NCBI RefSeq assembly: GCF_017874255.1
Contig: NZ_JAGGLD010000004.1
Location: forward strand, 248,001 to 312,000
Direction: 5' to 3'
Origin: Paenibacillus shirakamiensis
Lineage (GTDB): Bacteria > Bacillota > Bacilli > Paenibacillales > Paenibacillaceae
DNA length: 64,000 bases
Of the stretch, positions 16,974 through 26,068 are shown piece after piece; within the stretch, counting starts at the first letter, position 1, and the number at the start of each line of letters is the position of its first letter. The notes below the pieces were generated by a model that had not been told where the DNA came from, did not search any database, and was given only the letters and a program-made list of their open reading frames with translations. A program made the position numbers and the translations under genes.

Positions 16974-17351
16974 ATGAAAAAAGCAATTGCTACTACACAA
17001 GCACCAGGAGCTATCGGTCCTTATTCGCAAGGCGTCGCTTTGTCAGATCTTATTTTCACATCGGGACAACTAGGACTGGACCCAGCTACGGGAGAATTTG
17101 TTGGCGGAGTGGAAGCTCAAACGAAACAAGCACTACGTAATGTACAAGCGATATTGGAGGAAGCGGGAAGTTCACTGAATCAAGTGATTAAGACTACGGT
17201 GTTCTTAAAAGATCTTGAGGACTTCGCAACGATGAATAGCATCTACAGTATGTTCTTCGTTGAACCCTATCCTGCAAGAAGTGCAGTGGAGGTAGCAAGA
17301 CTACCCAAGGACGGTCTTGTGGAGATTGAGGTTATCGCGCTTCGCAAATAA
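16974..17351 (+). CDS. ridA: RidA family enamine/imine deaminase
   Basis: A 125-residue protein of the YjgF/YER057c/RidA family, which hydrolyses reactive enamine/imine intermediates released by PLP enzymes such as threonine dehydratase. The trimeric active-site residues are visible: Y17 (GPYSQ), S30 (TSGQ), R102 (PARSAVEV) and E117 (VEIEVIAL); Arg and Glu are the deaminase signature. AAAGGGG lies before the ATG. It follows the histidine kinase gene closely; the two products have no obvious functional link. A strong hairpin ends the unit. Confidence 0.94.
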   Translation: MKKAIATTQAPGAIGPYSQGVALSDLIFTSGQLGLDPATGEFVGGVEAQTKQALRNVQAILEEAGSSLNQVIKTTVFLKDLEDFATMNSIYSMFFVEPYPARSAVEVARLPKDGLVEIEVIALRK

Positions 17352-17358
17352 TGTCAGA

Positions 17359-17417
17359 CGCCAAGAACCCCAATAGATCCGCAGTACCGAACTGCAGCTC
17401 TAATGGGGTTCTTGGCG
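17359..17417. terminator. Large stem-loop between convergent genes
   Basis: A perfect 14-bp stem (17359-17372 with 17404-17417) encloses a smaller hairpin GCAGT-ACCGA-ACTGC (17381-17395). The T-run is poor, but the position between ridA and a convergent gene suits termination. Confidence 0.7.
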
Positions 17418-17447
17418 TTGCTGTTGTGAAAGATCGGGATGATTGAA

Positions 17448-18209
17448 TTAATCCCGTGAACGAGCACGTTGAATCAGTAACCAAATGGCATAAATGAATA
17501 AGATAATAGCAAGGGCGCCTGCAACTAAATATACGTTTTTGGTCTCGTGTTGCTCAGCTGCAATGGCGATATAGGCCCAGACGAATACCAAAGGAAATAT
17601 GCCATCTTTAGAAGAATAGCTAACCCAAATAGCTAGGAAAGCTCCGACGGTTAGCATGATAATTGCCCATTGCGGGTTAGAAAGTCCCCATCCACTAAAT
17701 CCATTTTTAGAAAGAACGACGGCAACGTTGACTAGAGTGGCAACGCATATCCAGCTTAAATAAATACTAAAGGGAAGCCGTACTAATAAAATCTCCCCCC
17801 AAGTAAAAGATCCACGGATGGCGCGAATTCGGCGGTATATCATAATTAGACTCACTAATAATCCTGCCATAGCTAGTAAGGAGAGTTCCGTATATAAATA
17901 TTGCCACAATATAATCCAAAGAATATTGAATAGACACGATACACTGAACCAGATGCCGATAGTCTGAACCGACTCGCGATTGACTTGGGAATGCAGTAGT
18001 TGATAGATCACAAAACCAGCAAGTAATAAATAAATAACACCCCAAATGCTAAAGGCGTACCCCGCTGGGGTAATACTAGTATGATACATATCGGAAATCT
18101 CACCCGTTGATCTACCACCTAGTGGAATCGTAACGGCGAGTGTGTTCACTACAATGACTCCGATAAAGAGTAGAAGATTCCACCATCTGTACACGTTAGA
18201 TTTGAACAT
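17448..18209 (-). CDS. TspO-like tryptophan-rich sensory family membrane protein
   Basis: A 253-residue membrane protein with about eight hydrophobic helices and many Trp residues. It resembles the longer TspO/MBR-related proteins often annotated as tryptophan-rich sensory protein: PAGYAFSIWGVIYLLLAGFVIYQLL and WIILWQYLYTELSLL are the recognisable blocks. The ATG at 18209 has CTGGAGGG just upstream, so I reject the longer reading from 18254. TspO relatives bind porphyrins and other ligands; the role here is unknown. Single gene, convergent with ridA. Confidence 0.75.
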   Translation of the reverse strand: MFKSNVYRWWNLLLFIGVIVVNTLAVTIPLGGRSTGEISDMYHTSITPAGYAFSIWGVIYLLLAGFVIYQLLHSQVNRESVQTIGIWFSVSCLFNILWIILWQYLYTELSLLAMAGLLVSLIMIYRRIRAIRGSFTWGEILLVRLPFSIYLSWICVATLVNVAVVLSKNGFSGWGLSNPQWAIIMLTVGAFLAIWVSYSSKDGIFPLVFVWAYIAIAAEQHETKNVYLVAGALAIILFIYAIWLLIQRARSRD

Positions 18210-18454
18210 GAATGACCCTCCAGTCAATTTAAGTTGTATAAAGAATATACCCAAATATAGAGATTTAACCTCGATATAACTAAAATGTGGATTCCATCTC
18301 TTCTACAAAGCTATGCGGACAAACTGATTCTCAGGACAGGCCGCACCCGTCCAATTATATAATTTTGGAAGCGCCGTTTTTAAAAGCACTTCTTTTCGTA
18401 TAATATGTAGTAATACATGGAATGGATGGAATCGTAACAAGACAGGAGAAAGCA

Positions 18455-21400
18455 ATGAATCAAAGTCTATATGGAACATGGCTGGGAGATGTGTTTTTCT
18501 GTTTTTCGGGAGAAGCATCAGAGACAAAGGTAGATGCTTGGAGTGCGGCGGTAAGAAAGCTGCAATTTTCATATGGCAAAAGATCCTTCCAGCAAGCAGC
18601 CTTACGTCTGGCCGAGATTCGTTGGCCTTCCCCGCTTCTACGAGGTGTTAGTCGTAAGGGAGATCGCAAGGTACTACTGGGACGTACCCTAGAGGGGCTT
18701 GCGCTTACTCCTGAGGATGCTTGGCAGATGTTAATACACTGGGATGAAGGCGGAATGACAGCTCAGGGAATTCAACCAGGACTAGAATTTTCCTACTGGA
18801 GTGGTGCAGCAAAATTTGCACTTGAACTTTTGCTTCGTGGATGTATTGCTCCTTCTGTGGTCGCGGCAACGTTGCCTGGCACAAGGAAGCGTAGTGGACA
18901 ATCCGCGCTGCGAGCCGTGTGGGGACCCCGTCTGGACTTGCCGCACGATGAGGAACGCTTCCGACAATTGGCTGCATCGATGCCCAAAATTGGATTGGCC
19001 CCGATGCATCTTCCATTTACAGAAGATGATTCTATAGAGTACCGACAACACTATATACTACACTCTTTCCTTACAGGAATGATGGACCCTCAAATCCGTA
19101 AGGGTTCGGTTGAACTCGGACGTGAATTAAATAAAGTTAAAGGAATATATAGAAGAGGCGTATCTCCTCTAATGGAGTTATGGTGGGAGGCTCTGCTTAG
19201 TGGTGAACGTCCTATGGATATCCAAGGAACGACGACAGAGATGGAACAGCTCACCGAAGAGATCAAGGTATTCGGAGGAGCTATGCCTGCGGAGACGACG
19301 GAAGAGAATGCCGCAGGAGCAGGATTTCGATTATGCCTTCGACTAGAGCCTCCTGCAGAGCTTGGAGGAGGGGAAGATTGGAACTTATCTTTTTGGGCTG
19401 AAGTGCCTGAAGATACTTCCTTACTTCTTCCGGCTTCTTTGATCTGGAGTCAGACTGATCAGGAGATCATGATTCGCGGTAGAGTATATCAAGGAATTCA
19501 GGAGAATTTCTTACTCCGCCTTGCGAAAGCGGCTGAAATCTCACCAGAGATTGCACAAGCAATGGAGAACGCTGCGCCAGAGGCAGCTATGTTGGAGCAG
19601 AGCCAAGTCTATACATTTTTAAGTAGATCTGTTCCTTTGTTACGTAAAAATGGAGTTACGGTTCAAATGCCTTCACGTTGGACGAAGGAAGGAAGGCGCA
19701 AAGCTGGAATTAAAATTAAGGCAGCAGGCTGGGAAGCGCAGGATAAAAGCTCAGGAGATAAACCTAAGCTTGGAGTTGATCAAGTCATTAGTTTTGAACT
19801 AGAAGCAGTTCTGAATGGAACTAGCTTAACTAGTGAAGAATTGACGGAGCTTGCGAGTAGCAAGGCTCCCTTGGTACTTTTCCGCGGGGAATGGATTGAG
19901 ATTGATGTGAAGGAAATCCGTCAAGTTCTCCGATATATGAAGAAAAATGAACAGGGAAGTATGACATTCCGTGAACTGATGCATTTAACAAGTGAGACAG
20001 AGGAAGACGGCCGCTACGAAGGCATCTATGTTGAAGGGGTAGAGACTACGGGTCTCCTGTCTGCTTTGATGGAGGGCGGGACCCTACAAAATCTGAATGT
20101 TCAGACTGTGCCGCAATCTCTTCAAGGTACACTGCGACCTTATCAAGAACGGGGATATCAGTGGCTTTGGTCTATGAAAGCTTTAGGATTTGGTGCCTTG
20201 CTTGCGGATGATATGGGGCTCGGGAAAACGGTTCAGGTCATTACGACCTTGCTTAGCGATGAAGTCGCAGGGACACGGCTTATTATCTGCCCTACATCTC
20301 TTCTAGGCAACTGGCAGCGAGAACTTCAGCGCTTTGCACCCGAATTGAACATGTATATCCATCATGGCACAGACCGACTTCATGGAGAACCCTTCCTACA
20401 GGCATGCAGAGAACATGATGTGGTCTTGACCACGTATCATCTAGCTGGCCGAGACGCTAAGGAATTAAAATCCGGGGAATGGGCATCTATTGTGTTAGAT
20501 GAAGCGCAGTATATTAAGAATTTTGGAACGAAACAAGCTCAAAGTGTAATGAAACTAAATGCACCTCACCGTATTGCCATGACAGGTACACCAGTGGAGA
20601 ATAGACTTAGTGAGCTGTGGTCTATCTTCCAATTCTTGAATCCAGGTTATCTCGGCACGTATGCTTTCTTCCGTAGAGAATATACCGGAAATGGAGAAGA
20701 TAGGCCTAAGGAGCTGGGACGGTTACGCAAATTAGTAGCACCCTTCCTGCTTCGCCGGCTGAAGAGTGATCCCGATATCCGCAAAGACCTGCCTGAGAAG
20801 ATCGAACTTAAATCATATTGTCAGCTCACTACAGAGCAGGCTAGACAATACCGGGCTGTGACAGATGACCTCATGGCACGAATTGGAGAGAGTACAGGTA
20901 TCGCTAGAAAAGGACTGGTCTTATCATCCTTAACACGACTCAAGCAAATTTGCGATCACCCTTTGCTACTGGAACGTAGAGAAATTAGCAAGGGAGAAGG
21001 CCGCTCTGGCAAAATGGAAAGATTGTTCGAATTGCTGGATATCATTCGAGACAATGGAGAGGCTGCCCTCATCTTCACGCAATATGTTCAGATGGGTGAA
21101 TTGCTAGTGAAGGAATTGGCGGAGCGCTACGAAGATCGTCCATTTTTCTTGCATGGTGGCGTCGTGAAGCAAGAAAGGGATCGAATGGTTACTGATTTCC
21201 AAGAGGGCGTAGGTTCTCCTGTATTCGTCCTCTCTTTGAAAGCGGGGGGAGTAGGTTTGAACTTGACCCGGGCGAATCACGTCATTCACTTTGATCGCTG
21301 GTGGAACCCTGCGGTAGAGAATCAGGCCACCGATCGGGTCTTCCGGATTGGGCAAGAAAAGAACGTGGAAGTTCATAAACTGATCTGCCAAGGTACGCTG

Positions 21401-21550
21401 GAAGAACGTATCGATGAACTCATTGAACGCAAGCGTGCACTCTCTGAACAAGTCGTAGGTTCCGGAGAACAATGGTTAACAGAGATGTCTAGTGAAGAAC
21501 TTCAGAATCTGATTATGTTACAATCAGGGAATTGGCAAATGGATAGCTAA
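18455..21550 (+). CDS. SNF2-family DEAD/DEAH-box ATPase (YwqA-like)
   Basis: A 1031-residue Swi2/Snf2 ATPase. The N-terminal half (about 1-540) is the bacterial SNF2-associated region. The helicase core follows: motif I GLGKT near residue 590, motif II DEAQ near 681, motif III MTGTPVENRLSELWSIFQ, and in lobe 2 LSLKAGGVGLNLTRANHVIHFDRWWNPAVENQATDRVFRIGQ near 930-965. These proteins translocate on double-stranded DNA to remodel protein-DNA complexes. The ATG at 18455 is chosen for AGGAGAAA eight bases upstream. A SWIM-type gene follows 77 bp later, matching the ywqA-ywqB pair of B. subtilis. Confidence 0.93.
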   Translation: MNQSLYGTWLGDVFFCFSGEASETKVDAWSAAVRKLQFSYGKRSFQQAALRLAEIRWPSPLLRGVSRKGDRKVLLGRTLEGLALTPEDAWQMLIHWDEGGMTAQGIQPGLEFSYWSGAAKFALELLLRGCIAPSVVAATLPGTRKRSGQSALRAVWGPRLDLPHDEERFRQLAASMPKIGLAPMHLPFTEDDSIEYRQHYILHSFLTGMMDPQIRKGSVELGRELNKVKGIYRRGVSPLMELWWEALLSGERPMDIQGTTTEMEQLTEEIKVFGGAMPAETTEENAAGAGFRLCLRLEPPAELGGGEDWNLSFWAEVPEDTSLLLPASLIWSQTDQEIMIRGRVYQGIQENFLLRLAKAAEISPEIAQAMENAAPEAAMLEQSQVYTFLSRSVPLLRKNGVTVQMPSRWTKEGRRKAGIKIKAAGWEAQDKSSGDKPKLGVDQVISFELEAVLNGTSLTSEELTELASSKAPLVLFRGEWIEIDVKEIRQVLRYMKKNEQGSMTFRELMHLTSETEEDGRYEGIYVEGVETTGLLSALMEGGTLQNLNVQTVPQSLQGTLRPYQERGYQWLWSMKALGFGALLADDMGLGKTVQVITTLLSDEVAGTRLIICPTSLLGNWQRELQRFAPELNMYIHHGTDRLHGEPFLQACREHDVVLTTYHLAGRDAKELKSGEWASIVLDEAQYIKNFGTKQAQSVMKLNAPHRIAMTGTPVENRLSELWSIFQFLNPGYLGTYAFFRREYTGNGEDRPKELGRLRKLVAPFLLRRLKSDPDIRKDLPEKIELKSYCQLTTEQARQYRAVTDDLMARIGESTGIARKGLVLSSLTRLKQICDHPLLLERREISKGEGRSGKMERLFELLDIIRDNGEAALIFTQYVQMGELLVKELAERYEDRPFFLHGGVVKQERDRMVTDFQEGVGSPVFVLSLKAGGVGLNLTRANHVIHFDRWWNPAVENQATDRVFRIGQEKNVEVHKLICQGTLEERIDELIERKRALSEQVVGSGEQWLTEMSSEELQNLIMLQSGNWQMDS

Positions 21551-21627
21551 GTTCGATCTCGATGATAGTTAACAAATCATTGGGGTCTCCATGAATAAAA
21601 GGGTAGAGAAATGGGAGGAGAGTCCGC

Positions 21628-22413
21628 ATGAAACGAACGCAGCAGGATGCTACAGTAACTGCATCAGCAGGCGAACTGCAGGTCCACCTTCCTTTAAAAA
21701 CCCGTACGGCAGCTGCGGAGGGCGGCGAGGCCCAAGTTGTGTTTGCGTTGGAAGGGCCAATAGCGCAGCTGGAAGCTCAGTTAATACAAATCTTAAGCGA
21801 TGACCCACTGGAGCTAGCACAGCTTCTGCAGCGGGGACGCATGAAGCGCCTAGCAGCGCTGCTACCCGAGACACCGCCATGGGCGGCTGCTCCAGGCGCA
21901 CCGCTCGGCGCGTGCAGCTGCGGCCGCGCAGGCTGCGCGCATGTTGCCGCTGCGGCGGAACTTGCCGCAGCACACTGGGCGCAGCAGCCGCTGCTGCGCC
22001 TCAGCGCGCTCGGCTTAGCGCCGGAGCGCCTACAGGCGGCTGTATTCGCCGCCTGGGCTGCGGCTGCGCCGCCGGGCGCAGCTGAATTGCCCGAAGCCGC
22101 CTATGGAGGCGACACGGGCCGCGCGCTGCGCGAGGGGCCTGGCCTAGCCGAATGGCTGGCCGAGGCGGCAGAGCAGGACCGGATGCATGTGCCCGGTCCG
22201 CAGTTCCACGACGTCAAAGTCAATTTGACGTCGGCGGGGCTACATCCGGGGCTGGGCACAGCCGCCCCGGACGCGCGCGATTGGGCCCAGCTGCTGCCGG
22301 GTGTTCCCGGGGCAGCTGCGGCGGTAGCGCGCATTGCCGCTCGCGCTAGCGAGCGCTCGCAGGAGCAGGCAGAGACAGTGAATCGCCGCACGAAAGCGCC
22401 TTCGGGAGAATAA
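21628..22413 (+). CDS. SWIM zinc-finger protein (YwqB-like), G+C-rich
   Basis: A 261-residue protein with a compact SWIM zinc finger, C96-x-C98-x4-C103-x-H105 (CSCGRAGCAH), preceded by a helical segment typical of YwqB-like partners of SNF2 ATPases. From about 21840 to 22380 the DNA is far richer in G+C than its surroundings (codons GCG, GCC, CTG, CGC dominate) and the protein becomes Ala-rich. It is shorter than other SWIM partners I know, which have long C-terminal parts. GGGAGGAG precedes the ATG. It ends at a rod-like terminator. The partnership with the upstream ATPase is inferred from synteny. Confidence 0.78.
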   Translation: MKRTQQDATVTASAGELQVHLPLKTRTAAAEGGEAQVVFALEGPIAQLEAQLIQILSDDPLELAQLLQRGRMKRLAALLPETPPWAAAPGAPLGACSCGRAGCAHVAAAAELAAAHWAQQPLLRLSALGLAPERLQAAVFAAWAAAAPPGAAELPEAAYGGDTGRALREGPGLAEWLAEAAEQDRMHVPGPQFHDVKVNLTSAGLHPGLGTAAPDARDWAQLLPGVPGAAAAVARIAARASERSQEQAETVNRRTKAPSGE

Positions 22414-22421
22414 GCATACAC

Positions 22422-22515
22422 AAAAAGCCGCAACATGGTGGTGATATTCCTTCAGTAGCCAACGTCTAACGTTGGCTATCACGAGGGGATACTCCTACAT
22501 GAGTCGCGGCTTTTT
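22422..22515. terminator. Rod-like bidirectional terminator
   Basis: Outer arms AAAAAGCCGC (22422-22431) and GCGGCTTTTT (22506-22515) enclose a second stem (TATTCC with GGGATA) and an apical perfect 10-bp hairpin TAGCCAACGT-CTA-ACGTTGGCTA (22456-22478). It separates two convergent genes and has T-runs in both directions. Confidence 0.75.
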
Positions 22516-22601
22516 ATATTTGTCATCTAATATGGACAAATGCAGCATAGGATAGAGTTAAATGCTCATAACGATAGTAAATGATGTTCACTCTTATTGG
22601 C

Positions 22602-22970
22602 TTATCGGTTCGTCGGAGATCCTTCGCCATATCCTTTGTCGTTATAGTCAGGTGCATCCAGTTTGTTGAGTACACCTAATCCGTAAATGGCCTCACGTGT
22701 CTCTTCTGTTCCTACACGGACTAGCATCTCATAGAGCTGAATCATGCGATCATTATAGTGATCGGTCGCTTCATCTTTATCGGCAGATTTATAAGGAACA
22801 GCAGCACGCTGAAGCGTATATTCATCCTCTTTAAGTAAGTCATTCAGTTTGTCTGTAAGAAGGCCTAACTCCTCACCGTCGAGGTCTACAGCAAATTCGG
22901 TAGATTCATTGCGAACGTCTTGGATTATTTGATTGGTGACCGACACATAGTAGCGTTGCTTCTGGCTCAT
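22602..22970 (-). CDS. Conserved hypothetical helical protein (122 aa)
   Basis: A 122-residue soluble, acidic, mostly helical protein (QRYYVSVTNQIIQDVRNESTEFAVDLDGEELGLLTDKLNDLLKEDEY). There is no signal peptide, membrane segment or metal motif. The Shine-Dalgarno GGGAGTG lies ten bases before the ATG at 22970. I do not recognise the family. The internal pattern DEATDHYNDRMIQLYEMLVRVGTEETREAIYGLGVL suggests a small helical bundle that could bind a partner. It stands alone between a bidirectional terminator and a divergent zinc-ribbon gene. Confidence 0.7.
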   Translation of the reverse strand: MSQKQRYYVSVTNQIIQDVRNESTEFAVDLDGEELGLLTDKLNDLLKEDEYTLQRAAVPYKSADKDEATDHYNDRMIQLYEMLVRVGTEETREAIYGLGVLNKLDAPDYNDKGYGEGSPTNR

Positions 22971-23219
22971 GTTCTATCACTCCCGGCTAATTTTAATACT
23001 TAATACACGTAGAAAGCCATGCTGAATCAGACTATTTTCCCTGTATGGGCCAAATCTGGTATGATGAACAAGATAGCAAGCGTAACTTATAATTGAAATA
23101 TTCGTTTCATTCCTTAGCAAAATGTATAAGTGATTAAGTAGACACGATCTACTATTTGAAATGTAACGAGTATACGTCAAGCCTTCGATAAGGCTGTAGG
23201 AATATGGGGGGAGAATTAC

Positions 23220-24014
23220 ATGGATTTTTTACAAAGGATCAAGAAGGGTGCAGGTAAAGCGACGGAAAAAGCGCAAAGTGCCGTAGAAATCAGCAAGATA
23301 AATACTCAAATTGGGAATATTGAGCGTGAAATGGGGATCTATTACCAGCGCATGGGTCAAGTGTTCTATGAAGGATATCGAGTATCGGATATGTCCCAAG
23401 CAGAGACAGAAATGATGGAACTCGCCAAAACTTGCGATTTGTTGCAAGAGGAAAAGGATGAGCTTCGTTTTAAAATTGCTGAATTACGAAATGAACGTCT
23501 TTGTGCTTGTGGTAAAGTCGTACCGGTGGAGGCCGTATTCTGTCCTTATTGTGGTCTAAAGCTAGAGAAAACACCACCTAGAAAAAGTGCCTCTGGACCA
23601 GATCGGACTACAGAAGAAGAAACAGCTTCCGCTCTAGAGAAAGATATTATTTTGCCTTATGAAAAGGAATCAGACTACGATCACCTTTCTCCGATGGAAG
23701 AGAAGGTAGCTGGCCCATTAGAGTCGGACCGGCATGTTAGGGAACTTGAACGTGAAAGAGAACGTCAACTAGAGCTTGATCGGCGAATTCGGACTTGGAA
23801 GGAAAATGCTTCAGCGGATGGTTCAGATCGTGAAGTCCGTACCCCTGATCTTGACACGGAAGAAGCACAGCGAACCACACGGGAGCGAGAGTTCAATTAC
23901 AAATCACCTGACCATGAAGAACCTGCGATTCGAACGGTACCATGCCAGATTTGTACTAAGGAAATTGCGGAAGGGACGAAGTGGTGCCCACACTGCGGTT
24001 CAGAGCAGATTTAA
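23220..24014 (+). CDS. Coiled-coil protein with two zinc ribbons
   Basis: A 264-residue cytosolic protein. Residues 1-95 are a helical coiled coil (KGAGKATEKAQSAVEISKINTQIGNIEREMGIYYQRMG). A first zinc ribbon follows (CACGKVVPVEAVFCPYCG, about 98-115), then a highly charged Arg/Glu/Asp-rich low-complexity linker, then a C-terminal second ribbon (CQICTKEIAEGTKWCPHCG, last 25 residues). Both ribbons have complete C-x2-C pairs (the first is C-x-C/C-x2-C). This layout is common in Paenibacillus hypothetical proteins; the partner is unknown. GGGGGGAG precedes the ATG. A small gene follows 70 bp later. Confidence 0.75.
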   Translation: MDFLQRIKKGAGKATEKAQSAVEISKINTQIGNIEREMGIYYQRMGQVFYEGYRVSDMSQAETEMMELAKTCDLLQEEKDELRFKIAELRNERLCACGKVVPVEAVFCPYCGLKLEKTPPRKSASGPDRTTEEETASALEKDIILPYEKESDYDHLSPMEEKVAGPLESDRHVRELERERERQLELDRRIRTWKENASADGSDREVRTPDLDTEEAQRTTREREFNYKSPDHEEPAIRTVPCQICTKEIAEGTKWCPHCGSEQI

Positions 24015-24084
24015 TGGATGCATAAGGATCTACTTGAAGGGAAAGCTTACAACAGGCGATTTCATATAACGAGGAGTGTTATCT

Positions 24085-24390
24085 ATGGAATGTATCGTAC
24101 ATTTTAATGTAGTTCATCCAGATAAAGTGAAAGAACTTAGAGGACTGATATTGCTAGAAGCGGGAACCAAACCTACAGAAGCAGATTTTTTATCTATGTT
24201 CAGTGATATGGGTTTTCAATTGATTGTAAAAGATCGGGAGAAGCTGATTTTTGCACCTACGGATCCGGGAGCAGATTACAAAGAAATCCGTATACGTGAG
24301 CTGGATACGGGTGAGGATAAGTATGTGGAGGACAAAGATCTGAAGTCTGTTATCACGAATTTGCTCCCTCCTACTCAGCGGCCTATTTAG
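24085..24390 (+). CDS. Hypothetical protein (101 aa)
   Basis: A 101-residue soluble alpha-beta protein (MECIVHFNVVHPDKVKELRGLILLEAGTKPTEADFLSMFSDMGFQLIVKDREKLIFAPTD). No motif or family is recognised. GAGGAG (24071-24076) lies eight bases before the ATG at 24085, so I reject the GTG at 24076, which is part of that box. It follows the zinc-ribbon gene in the same direction with 70 bp between and may be co-transcribed. A terminator follows. Confidence 0.65.
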   Translation: MECIVHFNVVHPDKVKELRGLILLEAGTKPTEADFLSMFSDMGFQLIVKDREKLIFAPTDPGADYKEIRIRELDTGEDKYVEDKDLKSVITNLLPPTQRPI

Positions 24391-24424
24391 ACCATTCAAT
24401 ATGCATCTTACATGATTTATAATC

Positions 24425-24457
24425 AAAAACCTGACGCCAGTAGGCATCAGGTTTTTT
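24425..24457. terminator. Bidirectional terminator
   Basis: AAAACCTGACGCC pairs with GGCATCAGGTTTT (one wobble), with T-rich sequence on the plus side and A-rich on the other. It separates the hypothetical gene from mscL. Confidence 0.85.
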
Positions 24458-24491
24458 GGATTTTAAAACAAATTGAAAGCTCGGAATATAG

Positions 24492-24992
24492 TTAAGGTTG
24501 AAGTTCACCCTCGTGCGATTCGCCATCTTCGAGTCTTGAAGTGCAGTGGGCACAGCGGCTGGCCTGAGCAGGGATATCGGATAGACAATAAGGGCAGGCT
24601 TTGGTAGCCCGTTCGGGTTCGGGTTTCTTTTCCTCAGCACGGCGTAATAAATTGATTCCTTTGACGAGCAAGAAAATACAAAAGGATACAATTAGGAAGT
24701 CAATTAATGTATTAATGAATTGTCCATAGGCAATGACCGCAATCCCAGCATTTGCAGCCTCCGCTAGCGCATGTTTGCCTGGACCTAATGCCTCAATTTT
24801 ATCATGGTCAAGGGGATAGTAGAGGTCCTTGAAATTTACATTACCTAAGACGCGGCCGATAGGGGGCATAATGATGTCATTCACCAGCGAAGTTACGATT
24901 TTACCAAATGCTCCTCCAACGATAACCCCTACGGCTAGATCGATGACATTGCCACGTACAGCAAATTCTTTGAATTCTTTGATGAAACTCAT
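24492..24992 (-). CDS. mscL: Large-conductance mechanosensitive channel with C-terminal zinc ribbon
   Basis: A 166-residue MscL. Residues 1-120 are the canonical two-helix channel ([46 protein letters not shown], then TM2 [25 protein letters not shown]). The usual cytoplasmic helix is followed by a zinc ribbon with C133, C136, C147 and C150 (CPYCLSDI...CAHC), making it about 30 residues longer than typical MscL. The channel opens under membrane tension to release osmolytes. I start at 24992, where the family start MSFIKEF occurs; AGAAAGGAAG lies upstream. Transcription ends at the shared terminator. Confidence 0.95.
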   Translation of the reverse strand: MSFIKEFKEFAVRGNVIDLAVGVIVGGAFGKIVTSLVNDIIMPPIGRVLGNVNFKDLYYPLDHDKIEALGPGKHALAEAANAGIAVIAYGQFINTLIDFLIVSFCIFLLVKGINLLRRAEEKKPEPERATKACPYCLSDIPAQASRCAHCTSRLEDGESHEGELQP

Positions 24993-25155
24993 ATAAAAAC
25001 GCTTCCTTTCTGCGAGTATTGTCGAAATGTGAAATATTTTCTCATGATTCACTAAAATACCTCTTTATTCCCACTTGTCGATACGTTATACTTCTAACAT
25101 TGCCTAGACAAATCCTTTAACTGAGAAAATCAACAATGGCTTTAAATGTAAAGTA

Positions 25156-25185
25156 CGTTAATGTAAGATGCGTTAATGTAAGATG
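25156..25185. repeat. 15-bp tandem duplication
   Basis: CGTTAATGTAAGATG occurs twice head to tail (25156-25170, 25171-25185), with a weaker third copy just before. It lies immediately upstream of the guanine riboswitch. Confidence 0.8.
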
Positions 25186-25202
25186 AACTGAATACGTTAG
25201 AC

Positions 25203-25270
25203 CTTCGTATATGTGCAGGAATGGGCTTGCACGTCTCTACCAGATCACCGCAAATGATCGGACTACGAAG
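25203..25270 (+). promoter_or_regulatory. Guanine-class purine riboswitch aptamer
   Basis: P1 is CTTCGTA/TACGAAG (25203-25209 with 25264-25270). P2 is GTGCA/TGCAC and P3 GATCA/TGATC. The conserved joining regions TCTCTACC and GACTACG are present. The specificity base in J3/1, equivalent to C74 of the xpt aptamer, is C25263, so guanine or hypoxanthine rather than adenine is the expected ligand. It controls xpt-pbuX. Confidence 0.95.
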
Positions 25271-25325
25271 CAGCACAGGTCTGTTTGCCTTTGACAAGCT
25301 TAGATGTGCTCTATATTGTTATTCC

Positions 25326-25362
25326 AGCCCATTTTCCGATGATTGTCGGGAGGTGGGCTTTT
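25326..25362 (+). terminator. Riboswitch-controlled terminator
   Basis: AGCCCA with TGGGCT and CCGA with TCGG form a hairpin followed by TTTT, about 55 nt after the aptamer and 90 nt before xpt. Ligand binding should favour it. Confidence 0.8.
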
Positions 25363-25438
25363 ATGTTGTTCATTTTAAGTTGTTCATGCTAAGACTAGTT
25401 ATCTGAAGGCTACTAACCGCATTCGTACAGAACTTTGA

Positions 25439-26035
<597 letters not shown>

Positions 26036-26068
26036 TATTAAATAAAGACCAGGGGGAAGAGGAGACAT

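Noticed and set aside
18793..19051. Minus-strand ORFs inside the SNF2 gene
   Set aside because: They are shadows of the helicase reading frame with no start signals.
22101..22482. Overlapping minus-strand ORFs in the G+C-rich part of the SWIM gene
   Set aside because: High G+C opens all frames by reducing stop codons; the plus frame has the SWIM motif and a start signal.
25221..25406. 61-codon plus-strand ORF over the riboswitch
   Set aside because: It spans the aptamer and terminator; the RNA structures explain the sequence.
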